DNA of 64,000 bases from Candidatus Tectimicrobiota bacterium (GTDB taxonomy: Bacteria; Tectomicrobia; Entotheonellia; Entotheonellales; Entotheonellaceae): positions 156,501 to 220,500 of the forward strand of contig BPKO01000002.1 of assembly GCA_026005175.1 (NCBI GenBank), written 5' to 3'. The position numbers and the translations under genes are program-made. The notes below the pieces were generated by a model, which was not told the origin of the DNA, made no database searches, and saw nothing but the letters and a program-made list of their open reading frames with translations. Positions 18,770 through 27,018 of the stretch are shown piece after piece; within the stretch, counting starts at the first letter, position 1; each line of letters begins with the position of its first letter.

Positions 18770-19178
18770 CGTGGTGGCGGGGGCTGCTCTGGCAGGCGCT
18801 GCCGTAGCCGCGCAGCGCTCGCTGTCCTTGCCTCACGCAGGCCAGCTGCGCTTCCAAAGTCTGTCGATACCCGTCGAGCTGCTCGCGCAAGGCCGCCTCG
18901 GCAGCAAGCAGGGCCAGCAGGCGCTGGCGTAGCGTCTCCCGCAGTGCCGGCAGGCGGCGCTCTTGCTGCAGCCGGCGCACCGTACTCAGCAACCGGTTTT
19001 TGAACTCGGCAAAGGCCCGGGCGCGCTCGAAAGCGAGGCGGGCCAGATCGGGCTGTTTCTCGCGTTGCAGGCGCTGGCGGTGCGCTTCCTGAAGGGCCTG
19101 CAAGGCATCGCAGGCCTGCCAGAGGGCGGCAAGGGCATCGTGTTCGCGGGTGGCCGGGGCCATTGGCAGACGCCTCAT
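18753..19178 (-). CDS. fliT: FliT-like flagellar chaperone
   Basis: A 141-residue, highly helical, Arg/Gln/Leu-rich protein (LQALQEAHRQRLQREKQPDL, ALREQLDGYRQTLEAQLA). It starts in an ATGA overlap with the fliS stop. Position at the end of fliD-fliS, size and helix content suggest FliT, the FliD chaperone. Similarity to FliT cannot be shown from sequence alone because this family is poorly conserved. Its 3' end overlaps glycosyltransferase copy 4 on the other strand. Confidence 0.6.
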   Translation of the reverse strand: MRRLPMAPATREHDALAALWQACDALQALQEAHRQRLQREKQPDLARLAFERARAFAEFKNRLLSTVRRLQQERRLPALRETLRQRLLALLAAEAALREQLDGYRQTLEAQLACVRQGQRALRGYGSACQSSPRHHVNRAV

Positions 19179-19678
19179 GAGACAGAAAGGAGGCGGCCGC
19201 GGGCCTGGGCCAGCGCCGCATAGCCAGAGCGCAGAGAGGCAAAAGGCAAAGGCGCTGCCGCCTGGGGCGGGGAGGTATCCTTGGCGGCGGCGTTTGCTGC
19301 GTCCGGTTTGCCCATCACCTCGTGCTGCCAGATGTCGCGCAGGCGCTCCAGGTACCTGGCGGCGCGCTCCAGGGTCTCCACGTCGTGGGTGACCGCCACC
19401 CGGCTCAGCGCCAGCATCATAGAGACGTACAGACCGCGCAGGAATTCGATAGGCTCGTCGCGCACCTTTTCGTCCAGGGCGGCATGCAGGGCAGAGATGA
19501 TAGCGATGGCGCGGCTTAGGTTTTCGCCGCGCTGGCGGGCGTTCTTGGCCAGGATGCCCTCTTTGGCCAGGCGCACGTGCTTGAGAGCGCCCTCGTAAAG
19601 CATGAGGATGAGCTTTTTGGGGTCGTGTTCCTGCTGCACTGCGGCCTGCAAGTAGGCTTTGCTGGCATAAGCGCTCAC
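19175..19678 (-). CDS. fliS: Flagellin export chaperone FliS
   Basis: FliS binds newly made flagellin and prevents premature polymerisation. I set the start at the GTG at 19678 (product VSAYASKAYLQAAVQQ), with a GAGGAG site seven bases before it. Family features are DPKKLILMLYEGALKHVRLA, then RGENLSRAIAIISALHAALD and LRGLYVSMMLALSRVAV. The 167-residue length is slightly above the usual 125-150 because of an Ala/Pro-rich tail. It follows fliD by 19 bases and is probably co-transcribed with it. Confidence 0.93.
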   Translation of the reverse strand: MSAYASKAYLQAAVQQEHDPKKLILMLYEGALKHVRLAKEGILAKNARQRGENLSRAIAIISALHAALDEKVRDEPIEFLRGLYVSMMLALSRVAVTHDVETLERAARYLERLRDIWQHEVMGKPDAANAAAKDTSPPQAAAPLPFASLRSGYAALAQARGRLLSVS

Positions 19679-19697
19679 CGGGCTTCTCCTCGTGCGG

Positions 19698-21074
19698 TTA
19701 GGCGTTTTGCGGGTTGAGGCTGTTGATGAAGTTGCTGAGAAACGTGGCCTGCTGCTCCATCTGTCTCGACAGCACGTCGAGGGCGGCAAACTGTTTGGCC
19801 AGCACCTCGAAGCGGCGGTCGAGGCGGGCTTGCGTCTCTTCGATGCGCGTCTCCAGACGGTCGAGCTCCCCTTGCGCTGCCTCTTTCTCGGCGGCGAGGA
19901 GCCCGGTGGACTTGGTGATCTGGAGCAGACGGTCGTTGAGCAGCTCGCCCAGGCCGGTAATCCCCGCTTCCTCGTCACCGGCAAAAAGCGTCTGTACGTC
20001 TTCCAGATTGCTGGCCAGAGCGGCGTCGAGAATCGCCTCATCGATGCGGATGGTGCCGTCGCGGTCAATGCTCAGCCCCAGGTCAAAGAGGCTGGTATAG
20101 GTCCCGCCCGTCTCGATACGCGAGCCCAGGAGCACGGTGAGCTCGCCGTCCAGGTTGCGGATGGTGGTGGCCGCAGCCAGCGGCCCAAAGGTGCCCGTCT
20201 CTTCGTCAAAGCCGCTGTTGGCGCGAATTTCCTGCACGATGTCATTAAACGTCGAGACGAGCTCGGTGATCGCCGTTTTTATCCCCGTGGTGTCGGTGGT
20301 CACCTGTACCGTGGTGGTCCCGGTGCTCTGAAGGGTAAGGGTGACGCCTTGCAGCACGTCGGTAAGATCGGTGTTGCGCTGGCGCTCGTAAGTGATGCCA
20401 TCGACTTTGAGCTCGGCGTTAAGCGAGGTGCCGGCCCCCTGCACTTCGGTAAAGGCCAAATCGGCCAGGGGGGTATCGATGGTGATACGGTTGTCCTCGC
20501 CGGGGTCATTGGCGCGCAAGACCAGCCGGTAGGGGGTGCTGCCCGTGCCGTCGTCGATCACGGTGGCGGTGACGCCGGGGTTGTTGGGGTCGTCGTTGAT
20601 GAGGGCGGCGAGCTGGTTAAGGGTGGTGCCAGCAGCCACCTCGAGGCTAATAGTCTCCCCGGTAGCGCCCAGGTGGTAAGCAAAGGTGCTATCGGCGGTG
20701 ACGAGGGCGGCATCGGGGTCGCTTACGCCGTCGGACTGGAAAGTGCTGCGGCTGGCCAGGCGCACCACTTCCACGGTGGCGGTGAAAGGGGTGGTGCCGG
20801 CGGCCACCGTGGCGGTCAAGACGGCGCTGTCGCCCACGGTGACCTGGCGCTCGAGGAAGCTCGAAGCCAAAGAGAGGGTGAGGGCATGAGACTTCATGTC
20901 CAGGAACTTGGCTTCGAGAACGTCGAACTCGGCCAGCTGCGCTTCGACTTGGGCTTTCTGGTTTTCCAGCGGCGTCAGGGCCGCTTCTTCTTCTACTTCG
21001 CGCAGCTGGTCGAGAATGCCTTGCAGGTCCAGCGAAGAGCCAGCACCCAAGCTGGTAATACTACCCAGCGCCAT
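19698..21074 (-). CDS. fliD: Filament cap protein FliD
   Basis: FliD caps the filament tip and guides flagellin insertion. The 458-residue protein has the N-terminal SITSLGAGSSLDLQGILDQL, the FliD N domain with ASRSTFQSDG, and the C-terminal coiled coil (LDRLETRIEETQARLDRRFE, then LAKQFAALDVLSRQMEQQ, ending LSNFINSLNPQNA). A GAGGAGG site precedes the ATG at 21074. Length is typical. A consensus sigma-28 -10 box lies 46 bases upstream. Confidence 0.96.
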   Translation of the reverse strand: MALGSITSLGAGSSLDLQGILDQLREVEEEAALTPLENQKAQVEAQLAEFDVLEAKFLDMKSHALTLSLASSFLERQVTVGDSAVLTATVAAGTTPFTATVEVVRLASRSTFQSDGVSDPDAALVTADSTFAYHLGATGETISLEVAAGTTLNQLAALINDDPNNPGVTATVIDDGTGSTPYRLVLRANDPGEDNRITIDTPLADLAFTEVQGAGTSLNAELKVDGITYERQRNTDLTDVLQGVTLTLQSTGTTTVQVTTDTTGIKTAITELVSTFNDIVQEIRANSGFDEETGTFGPLAAATTIRNLDGELTVLLGSRIETGGTYTSLFDLGLSIDRDGTIRIDEAILDAALASNLEDVQTLFAGDEEAGITGLGELLNDRLLQITKSTGLLAAEKEAAQGELDRLETRIEETQARLDRRFEVLAKQFAALDVLSRQMEQQATFLSNFINSLNPQNA

Positions 21075-21120
21075 GGCTACGCCTCCTCATGCGTGGCGAT
21101 GCGAGCGACTTGCCATTTCC

Positions 21121-21147
21121 TTATCGGCATGGCGCCCAAAAACATAA
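21121..21147 (-). promoter_or_regulatory. Sigma-28 type promoter for fliD-fliS-fliT
   Basis: On the minus strand: TTATGTTT (21140-21147), 11 bases, then GCCGATAA (21121-21128), a perfect match to the known -10 element. The -35 side overlaps the T-rich tail of the flagellin terminator. Confidence 0.72.
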
Positions 21148-21169
21148 AGCCCCGGCCAGCGGCCGGGGC
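21138..21169 (-). terminator. Rho-independent terminator of fliC
   Basis: On the minus strand: CCCCGGCC, loop GCT, GGCCGGGG, then a T-rich tail ending in five Ts. An eight-pair GC stem with a U tract is a classical intrinsic terminator. It lies about 50 bases after the flagellin stop. Confidence 0.8.
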
Positions 21170-21184
21170 GTGCGGGCCCTGGAA

Positions 21185-21212
21185 GCCGGCAGGGGCGAGA
21201 ACCCCTGCCGGC
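21185..21212 (-). terminator. Stable hairpin just after fliC
   Basis: An 11-pair perfect inverted repeat (GCCGGCAGGGG against CCCCTGCCGGC, six-base loop) starts eight bases after the fliC stop. There is no T run, so it may protect the mRNA 3' end or assist the terminator just downstream. Confidence 0.55.
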
Positions 21213-21219
21213 CCGTCGC

Positions 21220-24117
21220 TTATCCACCGAGGAGCGACAGCACCAGCTGCGCCTGGGCGTTGGCCTGGGCCAGGGCAAAGGAGCCGGCCTGGGCCAGCAC
21301 TTGCAGCCTAGCGAAGTTGCCGGCCTCGGCGGCAAAGTCGACGTCACGGATGGCCGACTCGGCGGCCTGTACGTTGGTCAGGGTCACCGACAGGCTGGCC
21401 ACAGTAGACGTCATCTGGTTCTGCACCGAGCCCAAAAGCGAGCGGGTGTTGTCCAGATCCTTGAGCGCCGCGTCGGCGATGTCAATGGCCAACTGCGCTC
21501 CTTCGGCGGTGAGCACGCTGAGGTCCGACAGTCGCTGCAGGGCCTTGTCGCTCAACCCCACGGTGCCTGCGTCGGCAGTGTTGGTGGCCAGCTCGCTATT
21601 GGCCTTGATGACGCTGTCTTTCTTAAGCGTCATGTCGGCCGACAGCGTGGTGTCCGCATCCACGTAGAGGTCGGTGCTCAGCACGTCGCCAGCCTTTACC
21701 GACACCTCGGTCGACGAGCCGCCACCGGTGGTGGTGTTCAGGGTCATGTCCTGGGCCATCACCGTCCCTGCTTTGAGCAAGGTGTCCTGCTTAAGCAGCG
21801 AACCGGCTTTGACCGTCATGTCCGAGGTCAGGGTGGTGTCCGAGTTCACCGTGACCCGGGCGCCCAGGGTAGACCCTTCAGCCAGCACCGAGCTGGCTTC
21901 GAGCTGCGAGCCGGCCTTTAGCTGGGTAGTCTGATAGGTAGTGATGTCACCACCGCTGCCTAGCGACCCGCCGTAGACGTAGGTGTTGGAGCCCAGGATG
22001 CTGCCGGCCAGAAGCTGTGAGCCGCCTTGCAGCGTCGAGCTGCTCTTGAGGGTCATGTCATCAGCCAAAATGGCGTCTTTGAAGGTGACGGTCACTGCCT
22101 GGCCCTGCGAGGCGGAGATGCCCGAAGTGGCAAAACCCTGCTTGAGCAGTGACCCCGTCTTGATGACGATCTGGCCGGTGGTACTCGCTGCCAGCAGGTC
22201 GAGGTCTTGGGCCAGCACCTGGGCGCCGCTGAGGGTGACCACCAAGCCCTCGGTGATGCTGTCGCCGCGCTCCAGGGTGCCGCCGCTGTGGATGAGGGTG
22301 GGCCCGTTGTACGTGCCCAGCGCACCGATGGTGGTGGTGCCTGAGGCGTCGAGGCGCAGGACGGTGCCGTCAGCAAGCAGGCTGCCGCCTTTGATGGTGG
22401 CGTCGAAATCGCTGGAGCCGGTGATGGTCACCGTCACGTAGAGGTCGCTGGTGGTGGTCACGATGCTCGTGGTGAACGAGGTTTCGGTGCTGGTTGAATC
22501 GTAGGTGTAGCCGATTTCGATTTTGGCGCCCAGCTGACTGCCCTTGTTGATGGTACTTGCCGCAGCGAGCTTGGAATTGTCGGTGCTGGTGGCACTGTAC
22601 TTGAGGGTCATATCGGCGGTCAGGGTGAGGTCATTGCTCAGGGTCACCGCCGAGGAGAGCGTTTGCCCGACAGTGTACGTCGTGCTGCCTTCTGTGAACT
22701 GGGTAGTGACCACCGTGCCTTTGCCCAGCACCGTGCCGGCCTTAAGCACGCTGCCCGAGGTGACGAACATGTCCTGGGTCAGCGGCGTGGTGCTCACGCT
22801 GCCGCTCTTGGTATCCCCGGCGACGGTAATGGTGCCACCCAGCACTGTGCCGGCCGCCAGCTTGGTGCCGGCATAGAGGGAAGAGCCCGACTTGAGCGTG
22901 CTGTCAAGCTGGGTGGAACTCACCACGCCTTCGACCCGCATGTCGCCGCCGATCACCGTGCCAGCCGCCATCATGGAGCCGGCTTTGATCGTCGAGCTGG
23001 CCGCCAGCACCGAGTCTTCGACCGTGGTAATGTCGCTCTTGATGGTGATGTCAGCGCCGGTGGCACCCGCTCCGATGCCGCTGATCTGAAACTCGGTTAC
23101 CCCATTCTGCACCAGCTGGATGTAGCCCAGGGTGCTCAGCTGCGTTGCCGTGCTGCCGGTAACCCCGGAGACGTCACCACTGACCTTGATGGCACGGCCG
23201 TCGAGGGAGGTAAGCACCAGCTTGCCGTCGGCGGTGGTGCTGGCCACTACCCCGGTTTCGGCTTGCTTGGCGTTGATGGCCTTGGTCAGGGCGCCGTCGG
23301 CGTCGTTGGCCTGTACCGTCACAGCACCGATGGTGATGCCGTTGATGGCAAAATCGCTGCCCGTGGTGCCGGCCTTGATCGCCGTCGTGGAGGTGACGCT
23401 CACCACCGCGGTGGCTTTGATACCGGTGGTTGACGTGTAGCGGTTGATTTCGTCGGCCAGGGCGCCGATGCCGTTTTCGGCTTTGTTGTTGTACTGGATA
23501 TCGACAGTATTAAGGGTGAGCTGGGCCCCGGTGATGGAGCTGGTGATGGTGAGCTGCACTTGGCCGCCGTCGTCGCTGGCCAGCGACAGCTTGGCGGTAC
23601 TGATGTGCCCTACCTTGGTCGACTCCGCCGAGGCAATGGAGACGCTGAAGGTCTGGTTGGAGTTGGGGCCGATCTGGAAAGCCTTGTTGACAAAGCTGCC
23701 CGAAAGCAGCTTCTGGCCGTTGAACGAGGTGTTCTTGGCGATCTCGTCGAGTTCTTCGAGCAAACGGTCGATGTCGTTCTGGATCAGCCGCCGTGTCTCG
23801 GTGGTCTGCCCGTCGGTGGCCGCCTGCACCGCTTTGGTGCGGATGGTGTTGACGATGTTGATGGCCTCTTCCAGGGCGCCGTCGGCAATCTGGATAAGGG
23901 AAATAGCGTCGGTGGCGTTCTTGATCGCCTGGCCGATGCCCAGTGCCTGCGCCTTGAAGGTATCGGCAATGGCCATGCCCGAAGCGTCGTCGGCCGCCTT
24001 GTTGATGCGCAGCCCGGTGGACAGCCGCTCCAGGCTGGCACTTAAGGCCTTGTCGGTCTTGGTGAGGTTGCGGTGCGCGTTTAAGGCTGCCAGGTTGGTG
24101 TTGATGCTGAAAGCCAT
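21220..24117 (-). CDS. fliC: Giant flagellin
   Basis: Filament subunit of 965 residues, against about 280-500 in most bacteria. The start at 24117 has an AAGGAGG site (24125-24131). Residues 1-170 are a canonical D0/D1 domain (FSINTNLAALNAHRNLTKTD, ERLSTGLRINKAADDASGMA), and the last 110 are the matching C-terminal D0/D1 (VQAAESAIRDVDFAAEAGNF ending LSLLGG). Residues about 250-330 carry a flagellin-hook-IN-like motif. Residues about 370-840 are Thr/Ser-rich repeats of the form AGS-L--GT-L-, probably stacked beta turns exposed on the filament surface. No frame breaks occur. Many Ser/Thr residues offer sites for the TPR glycosyltransferases nearby. Confidence 0.95.
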   Translation of the reverse strand: MAFSINTNLAALNAHRNLTKTDKALSASLERLSTGLRINKAADDASGMAIADTFKAQALGIGQAIKNATDAISLIQIADGALEEAINIVNTIRTKAVQAATDGQTTETRRLIQNDIDRLLEELDEIAKNTSFNGQKLLSGSFVNKAFQIGPNSNQTFSVSIASAESTKVGHISTAKLSLASDDGGQVQLTITSSITGAQLTLNTVDIQYNNKAENGIGALADEINRYTSTTGIKATAVVSVTSTTAIKAGTTGSDFAINGITIGAVTVQANDADGALTKAINAKQAETGVVASTTADGKLVLTSLDGRAIKVSGDVSGVTGSTATQLSTLGYIQLVQNGVTEFQISGIGAGATGADITIKSDITTVEDSVLAASSTIKAGSMMAAGTVIGGDMRVEGVVSSTQLDSTLKSGSSLYAGTKLAAGTVLGGTITVAGDTKSGSVSTTPLTQDMFVTSGSVLKAGTVLGKGTVVTTQFTEGSTTYTVGQTLSSAVTLSNDLTLTADMTLKYSATSTDNSKLAAASTINKGSQLGAKIEIGYTYDSTSTETSFTTSIVTTTSDLYVTVTITGSSDFDATIKGGSLLADGTVLRLDASGTTTIGALGTYNGPTLIHSGGTLERGDSITEGLVVTLSGAQVLAQDLDLLAASTTGQIVIKTGSLLKQGFATSGISASQGQAVTVTFKDAILADDMTLKSSSTLQGGSQLLAGSILGSNTYVYGGSLGSGGDITTYQTTQLKAGSQLEASSVLAEGSTLGARVTVNSDTTLTSDMTVKAGSLLKQDTLLKAGTVMAQDMTLNTTTGGGSSTEVSVKAGDVLSTDLYVDADTTLSADMTLKKDSVIKANSELATNTADAGTVGLSDKALQRLSDLSVLTAEGAQLAIDIADAALKDLDNTRSLLGSVQNQMTSTVASLSVTLTNVQAAESAIRDVDFAAEAGNFARLQVLAQAGSFALAQANAQAQLVLSLLGG

Positions 24118-24227
24118 GGAACATCCTCCTTGATTTGGGGCCGCAGGCGTTCCCTGCCCGCGGACGCTTTTTGCCTCTCGCTCGCCTCTCCGCCCCTGCG
24201 GGCCTGCGCTACCAGGCTCGCGGTATT

Positions 24228-24255
24228 CCATCGGTACCCTCCTGGTAAAACTTGA
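24228..24255 (-). promoter_or_regulatory. Sigma-28 type promoter for fliC
   Basis: On the minus strand: TCAAGTTT (24248-24255), 12 bases, then ACCGATGG (24228-24235). The core CCGAT and TCAAGTTT agree with the other promoters here. It leaves a leader of about 100 bases before the start codon. The 305-base gap 24118-24422 holds this promoter and the start region of copy 5; nothing else is evident in it. Confidence 0.65.
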
Positions 24256-24422
24256 GCGGTTTTCTGCCAGGCGCTTGACGGACCGTGTCAAGAATCGAGA
24301 CGCCTGCGCCGCTACGCGCCGCGCCGCCGCACTGCCCTCCCGCGGCGATTCCCCTGCCGAGGCCGCTGGCCTCGATTTTGCATCCCCGGCAGCGCGGTAA
24401 CGTCTCCGGCGAGGCCAAGCAG

Positions 24423-26288
24423 ATGAACCGCAAGCACACCGCACCTGCTCCTGACCCTGCACGCGCTTCCAGGCCTTCCCTGGCCGCCACCCTCCAGGCC
24501 GCCCTGCAGGCCCACCAGCGCGGCGACCTGCCCCAGGCCGAGCGCCTCTACCGGCAGGTCCTGCAGCAGCAGCCGCGCCACGCCGATGCCCTGCACCTGC
24601 TCGGGCTGCTTGCCCACCAGGCGGGCAATACGCCGCAGGCTCTGACATTGCTGCGCCAAGCCATCGCCTGCAACGGCCGCGTGGCCAGCTACCACAACAA
24701 CCTCGGCAGCGTGCTTACCGCGCTAGGGCAGCTCGACGAAGCGGCGGCCTGCTACCGGCAGGCGCTACGCCTCGACCCCGCGTGTCCGGAGGCCCACTAC
24801 AACCTCGGCAACCTGCTCTACCGGCAGGGACGCTTCGCGGCAGCCTGCGAGCACTACCGCGCTGCCCTGCGCCTGCGCCCCGATTACGCCGAGGCCCACA
24901 GCAACCTGGGGCTGGCCCTGAAGGAACTCGGCGACCTCCCCGCTGCCCGCTACCACGGCCAGGCGGCGGTGCGCCTACAACCCGGCTGCGCCGAAATGCA
25001 CTACAACCTGGGCACCGTCTGCCAGCAGCAAGGAGACCTCGAGGCGGCCACGCGGGCCTACCAGACGGCAGTGCGCCTGCAGCCCGGCAATGCCCGGGCC
25101 CACAACAACCTGGGGACGCTGTTTTACCAGCAGTACCGGCTCGAAGAAGCGCTGCGGTGCTTCCAGACCGCCTTGCGCCTCGACCCGCACGATGCCGAAA
25201 CCCTGGCCAATCTCGGTCTGGTCCTGCAAGCACGCGGAGACTGGGAAGGGGCACTGGTCTACTACGAGCAGGCCCTGCGCTTGCAGCCCGACTTTGCCGA
25301 GGCCCGCTTCAGCCGCGGCTTGCTGCTGCTGGCCCAGGGGCGGCTGGCCGAAGGCTGGCAAGGCTACGAGTGGCGCTACCGGCGTCCGGGCCACGCCCTG
25401 CGCCCTTTCCCTTTTGTGCCCTGGCAAGGCGAGCGCTTTGAGCGGGGCACGCTGGTGGTCAGTGCCGAACAGGGCCTGGGCGACGAGCTGCTCTTTGCCA
25501 GCTGCCTGCCCGATGCCCTCGAGCAGGTAGGGCACCTGGTGCTGGAATGCGACCCGCGCCTGGCCCCGCTTTTGGCCCGCAGCCTGCCGCGGGTGACCGT
25601 GGTGGGACAAGCGCGCAGCCACACGGGCTGGACAAAGCGCCTGCCTGCGGGGACGCGGCACTCTCCGGCGGGCTCCTTGCCGCGCTGGCTGCGGCCGACG
25701 CTAGAAGCCTTTTTTCCGCAGCGGCTGCGGTTGCGTGCGGCGCCAAATCAGATAAGGCGCTGGCGGAGCTGGCTTGCGGGGCTGGGGTCAGGGCTCAAAG
25801 TGGGGGTGTTGTGGCGCAGTCTGCGGCAGCGGGCCCATCAGGGGCACTATGCGCCCGTTGGGCAGTGGCAGCGGCTGTGGGCGCTAGAGGGCATTTGGTG
25901 GGTGAGCTTGCAGTATGACGGGGGAAAAGAAGAGCTCGAGGCGCTAGGGGAAACGCGGGTGGTGGTGCCCGAGCTCGATGTGTGGGGGGACCTTGAGGGG
26001 GTAGCGGGGCTTTTGGCGGGGTTAGACCTGGTGGTGGGACCGGAGACGGCGCTGGTGCAGTTGGGGGGAGCGCTGGGGCGGCGGGTGTGGTGTGTGGTGG
26101 CCTATCCTGGCAGCTGGCCGCAGCTGGGCACGGGGGGGATGCCGTGGTGGGAAGGGGTGCGCTACTGGGTGGCGCCGGGGCCTGGGCGATGGGAGGAGCT
26201 ATTTTCGGCCATGGCCCAGGAACTAACCCTGCTCGCCCAGCAGGCCACCGGGAGCGCTACGGCGCCGGGAGGGGTCCAGTCGGGATGA
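24423..26288 (+). CDS. TPR-glycosyltransferase (copy 5)
   Basis: A 621-residue protein with about nine TPR units (for example YNLGNLLYRQGRFAAACEHY), then the shared catalytic block starting FPFVPWQGERFERGTLV. I set the start at the ATG at 24423 (MNRKHT), where TPR-like sequence begins soon after; the upstream open frame reaches 24285 but overlaps the fliC promoter region. No strong ribosome site is visible. It is divergent from fliC and separated from copies 1-4 by the reversed fliT-fliS-fliD-fliC block. The stop overlaps the next gene start (ATGA), so it is probably the first gene of the sugar operon. Confidence 0.8.
   Translation: MNRKHTAPAPDPARASRPSLAATLQAALQAHQRGDLPQAERLYRQVLQQQPRHADALHLLGLLAHQAGNTPQALTLLRQAIACNGRVASYHNNLGSVLTALGQLDEAAACYRQALRLDPACPEAHYNLGNLLYRQGRFAAACEHYRAALRLRPDYAEAHSNLGLALKELGDLPAARYHGQAAVRLQPGCAEMHYNLGTVCQQQGDLEAATRAYQTAVRLQPGNARAHNNLGTLFYQQYRLEEALRCFQTALRLDPHDAETLANLGLVLQARGDWEGALVYYEQALRLQPDFAEARFSRGLLLLAQGRLAEGWQGYEWRYRRPGHALRPFPFVPWQGERFERGTLVVSAEQGLGDELLFASCLPDALEQVGHLVLECDPRLAPLLARSLPRVTVVGQARSHTGWTKRLPAGTRHSPAGSLPRWLRPTLEAFFPQRLRLRAAPNQIRRWRSWLAGLGSGLKVGVLWRSLRQRAHQGHYAPVGQWQRLWALEGIWWVSLQYDGGKEELEALGETRVVVPELDVWGDLEGVAGLLAGLDLVVGPETALVQLGGALGRRVWCVVAYPGSWPQLGTGGMPWWEGVRYWVAPGPGRWEELFSAMAQELTLLAQQATGSATAPGGVQSG
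25413..26245 (+). repeat. 833-bp catalytic block, diverged copy (gene copy 5)
   Basis: Same length and same end points as the blocks in copies 3 and 4, with roughly twenty scattered base differences. The stretch near 25519-25535 follows the copy 2 variant. Confidence 0.82.
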
Positions 26289-27007
26289 GCGCTGACGGTT
26301 GCCAAGCAGAAGGAACCACAGAGGTGGCGCCGCAAGGGAAATGCGCAGGCATGCCGCTGGTGCGGGCCTTCGTGCAGGCGCGCATGTCCTCGCAGCGCTT
26401 TCCGGGCAAGGTGCTGGCGCCTTTTCGCGGCCGGCCGCTCATCTGGCACGTGGTCAGCGCGGTGCAGCAGGCACTGCCGGCGGTGCCGCTGGTGGTGGTA
26501 ACCAGCGAGGCAGCCAGCGACGATCCCCTGGTGGCTTACGTGCAGAGCCTGGGCCTTGAGGTCTTCCGCGGCCCGCTGGCCAACGTCTTTGCCCGCTTCC
26601 GCGCTTGCCTGGCGCGTTACCCCTGTGCCTGGATCCTGCGCGTCAGCGGTGACAGCCCGCTGCTCGATGGGCGCGTGCTGCGGCGCGTGGTGCACACCGC
26701 TCTGCACACGCCGTGTGACGTGGCCACCACGGTGTTTCCGCGCACGTTTCCAAGCGGGCACAACGCCGAGATGATCCGTGCCGCCACGTTCTTGCGCCTT
26801 GACCAGGCGGCGCTCACCGCCGAGGAGCAGGAGCACGTGACGCTGCACTTTTACCGCCATGCCGAGCGCTTTCGCCTCGTCAACGTGGCCTCTGGCAACC
26901 CGGCCCTGGCCCGCCTGCACCTGGCCGTAGACACCCTTGACGACCTGCGCCGGCTGGAGACCAGCGCGCCGTTCGATCTGGCAGAGTACGAGGCGCTGGT
27001 GGGGTAG
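26285..27007 (+). CDS. SpsF-like cytidylyltransferase
   Basis: A 240-residue nucleotidyltransferase of the SpsF / CMP-nonulosonate synthetase type. It shows FVQARMSSQRFPGKVLAPFR, then GRPLIWHVVSAV and the RVSGDSPLLDGRVLRRVV segment with an Asp likely to bind metal. Members activate acidic sugars as CMP derivatives in spore-coat or flagellin decoration pathways. An ATGA overlap with copy 5 and a GGAGGGG site support the start at 26285; a shorter product from the ATG at 26351 is possible. With the NeuB-like gene downstream it may supply the CMP-sugar donor, as no NeuA is present in the window. Confidence 0.78.
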   Translation: MSADGCQAEGTTEVAPQGKCAGMPLVRAFVQARMSSQRFPGKVLAPFRGRPLIWHVVSAVQQALPAVPLVVVTSEAASDDPLVAYVQSLGLEVFRGPLANVFARFRACLARYPCAWILRVSGDSPLLDGRVLRRVVHTALHTPCDVATTVFPRTFPSGHNAEMIRAATFLRLDQAALTAEEQEHVTLHFYRHAERFRLVNVASGNPALARLHLAVDTLDDLRRLETSAPFDLAEYEALVG

Positions 27008-27018
27008 GGGAGAAGGCC

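Noticed and set aside
19692-21311. An open frame of 539 codons antisense to fliD
   Set aside because: Mirror frame of a GC-biased gene; fliD on the other strand is unmistakable.
24255-24275. Sigma-54-like element upstream of fliC on the minus strand (TGGCAG to GCT)
   Set aside because: The GG and GC doublets are nine bases apart instead of ten, and the TTGC box is poor. The sigma-28 site beside it fits better.
13931-26245. CRISPR-like or transposon origin for the long direct repeats
   Set aside because: The repeats are in-frame coding blocks inside paralogous genes. There are no spacers, terminal inverted repeats or transposase genes.
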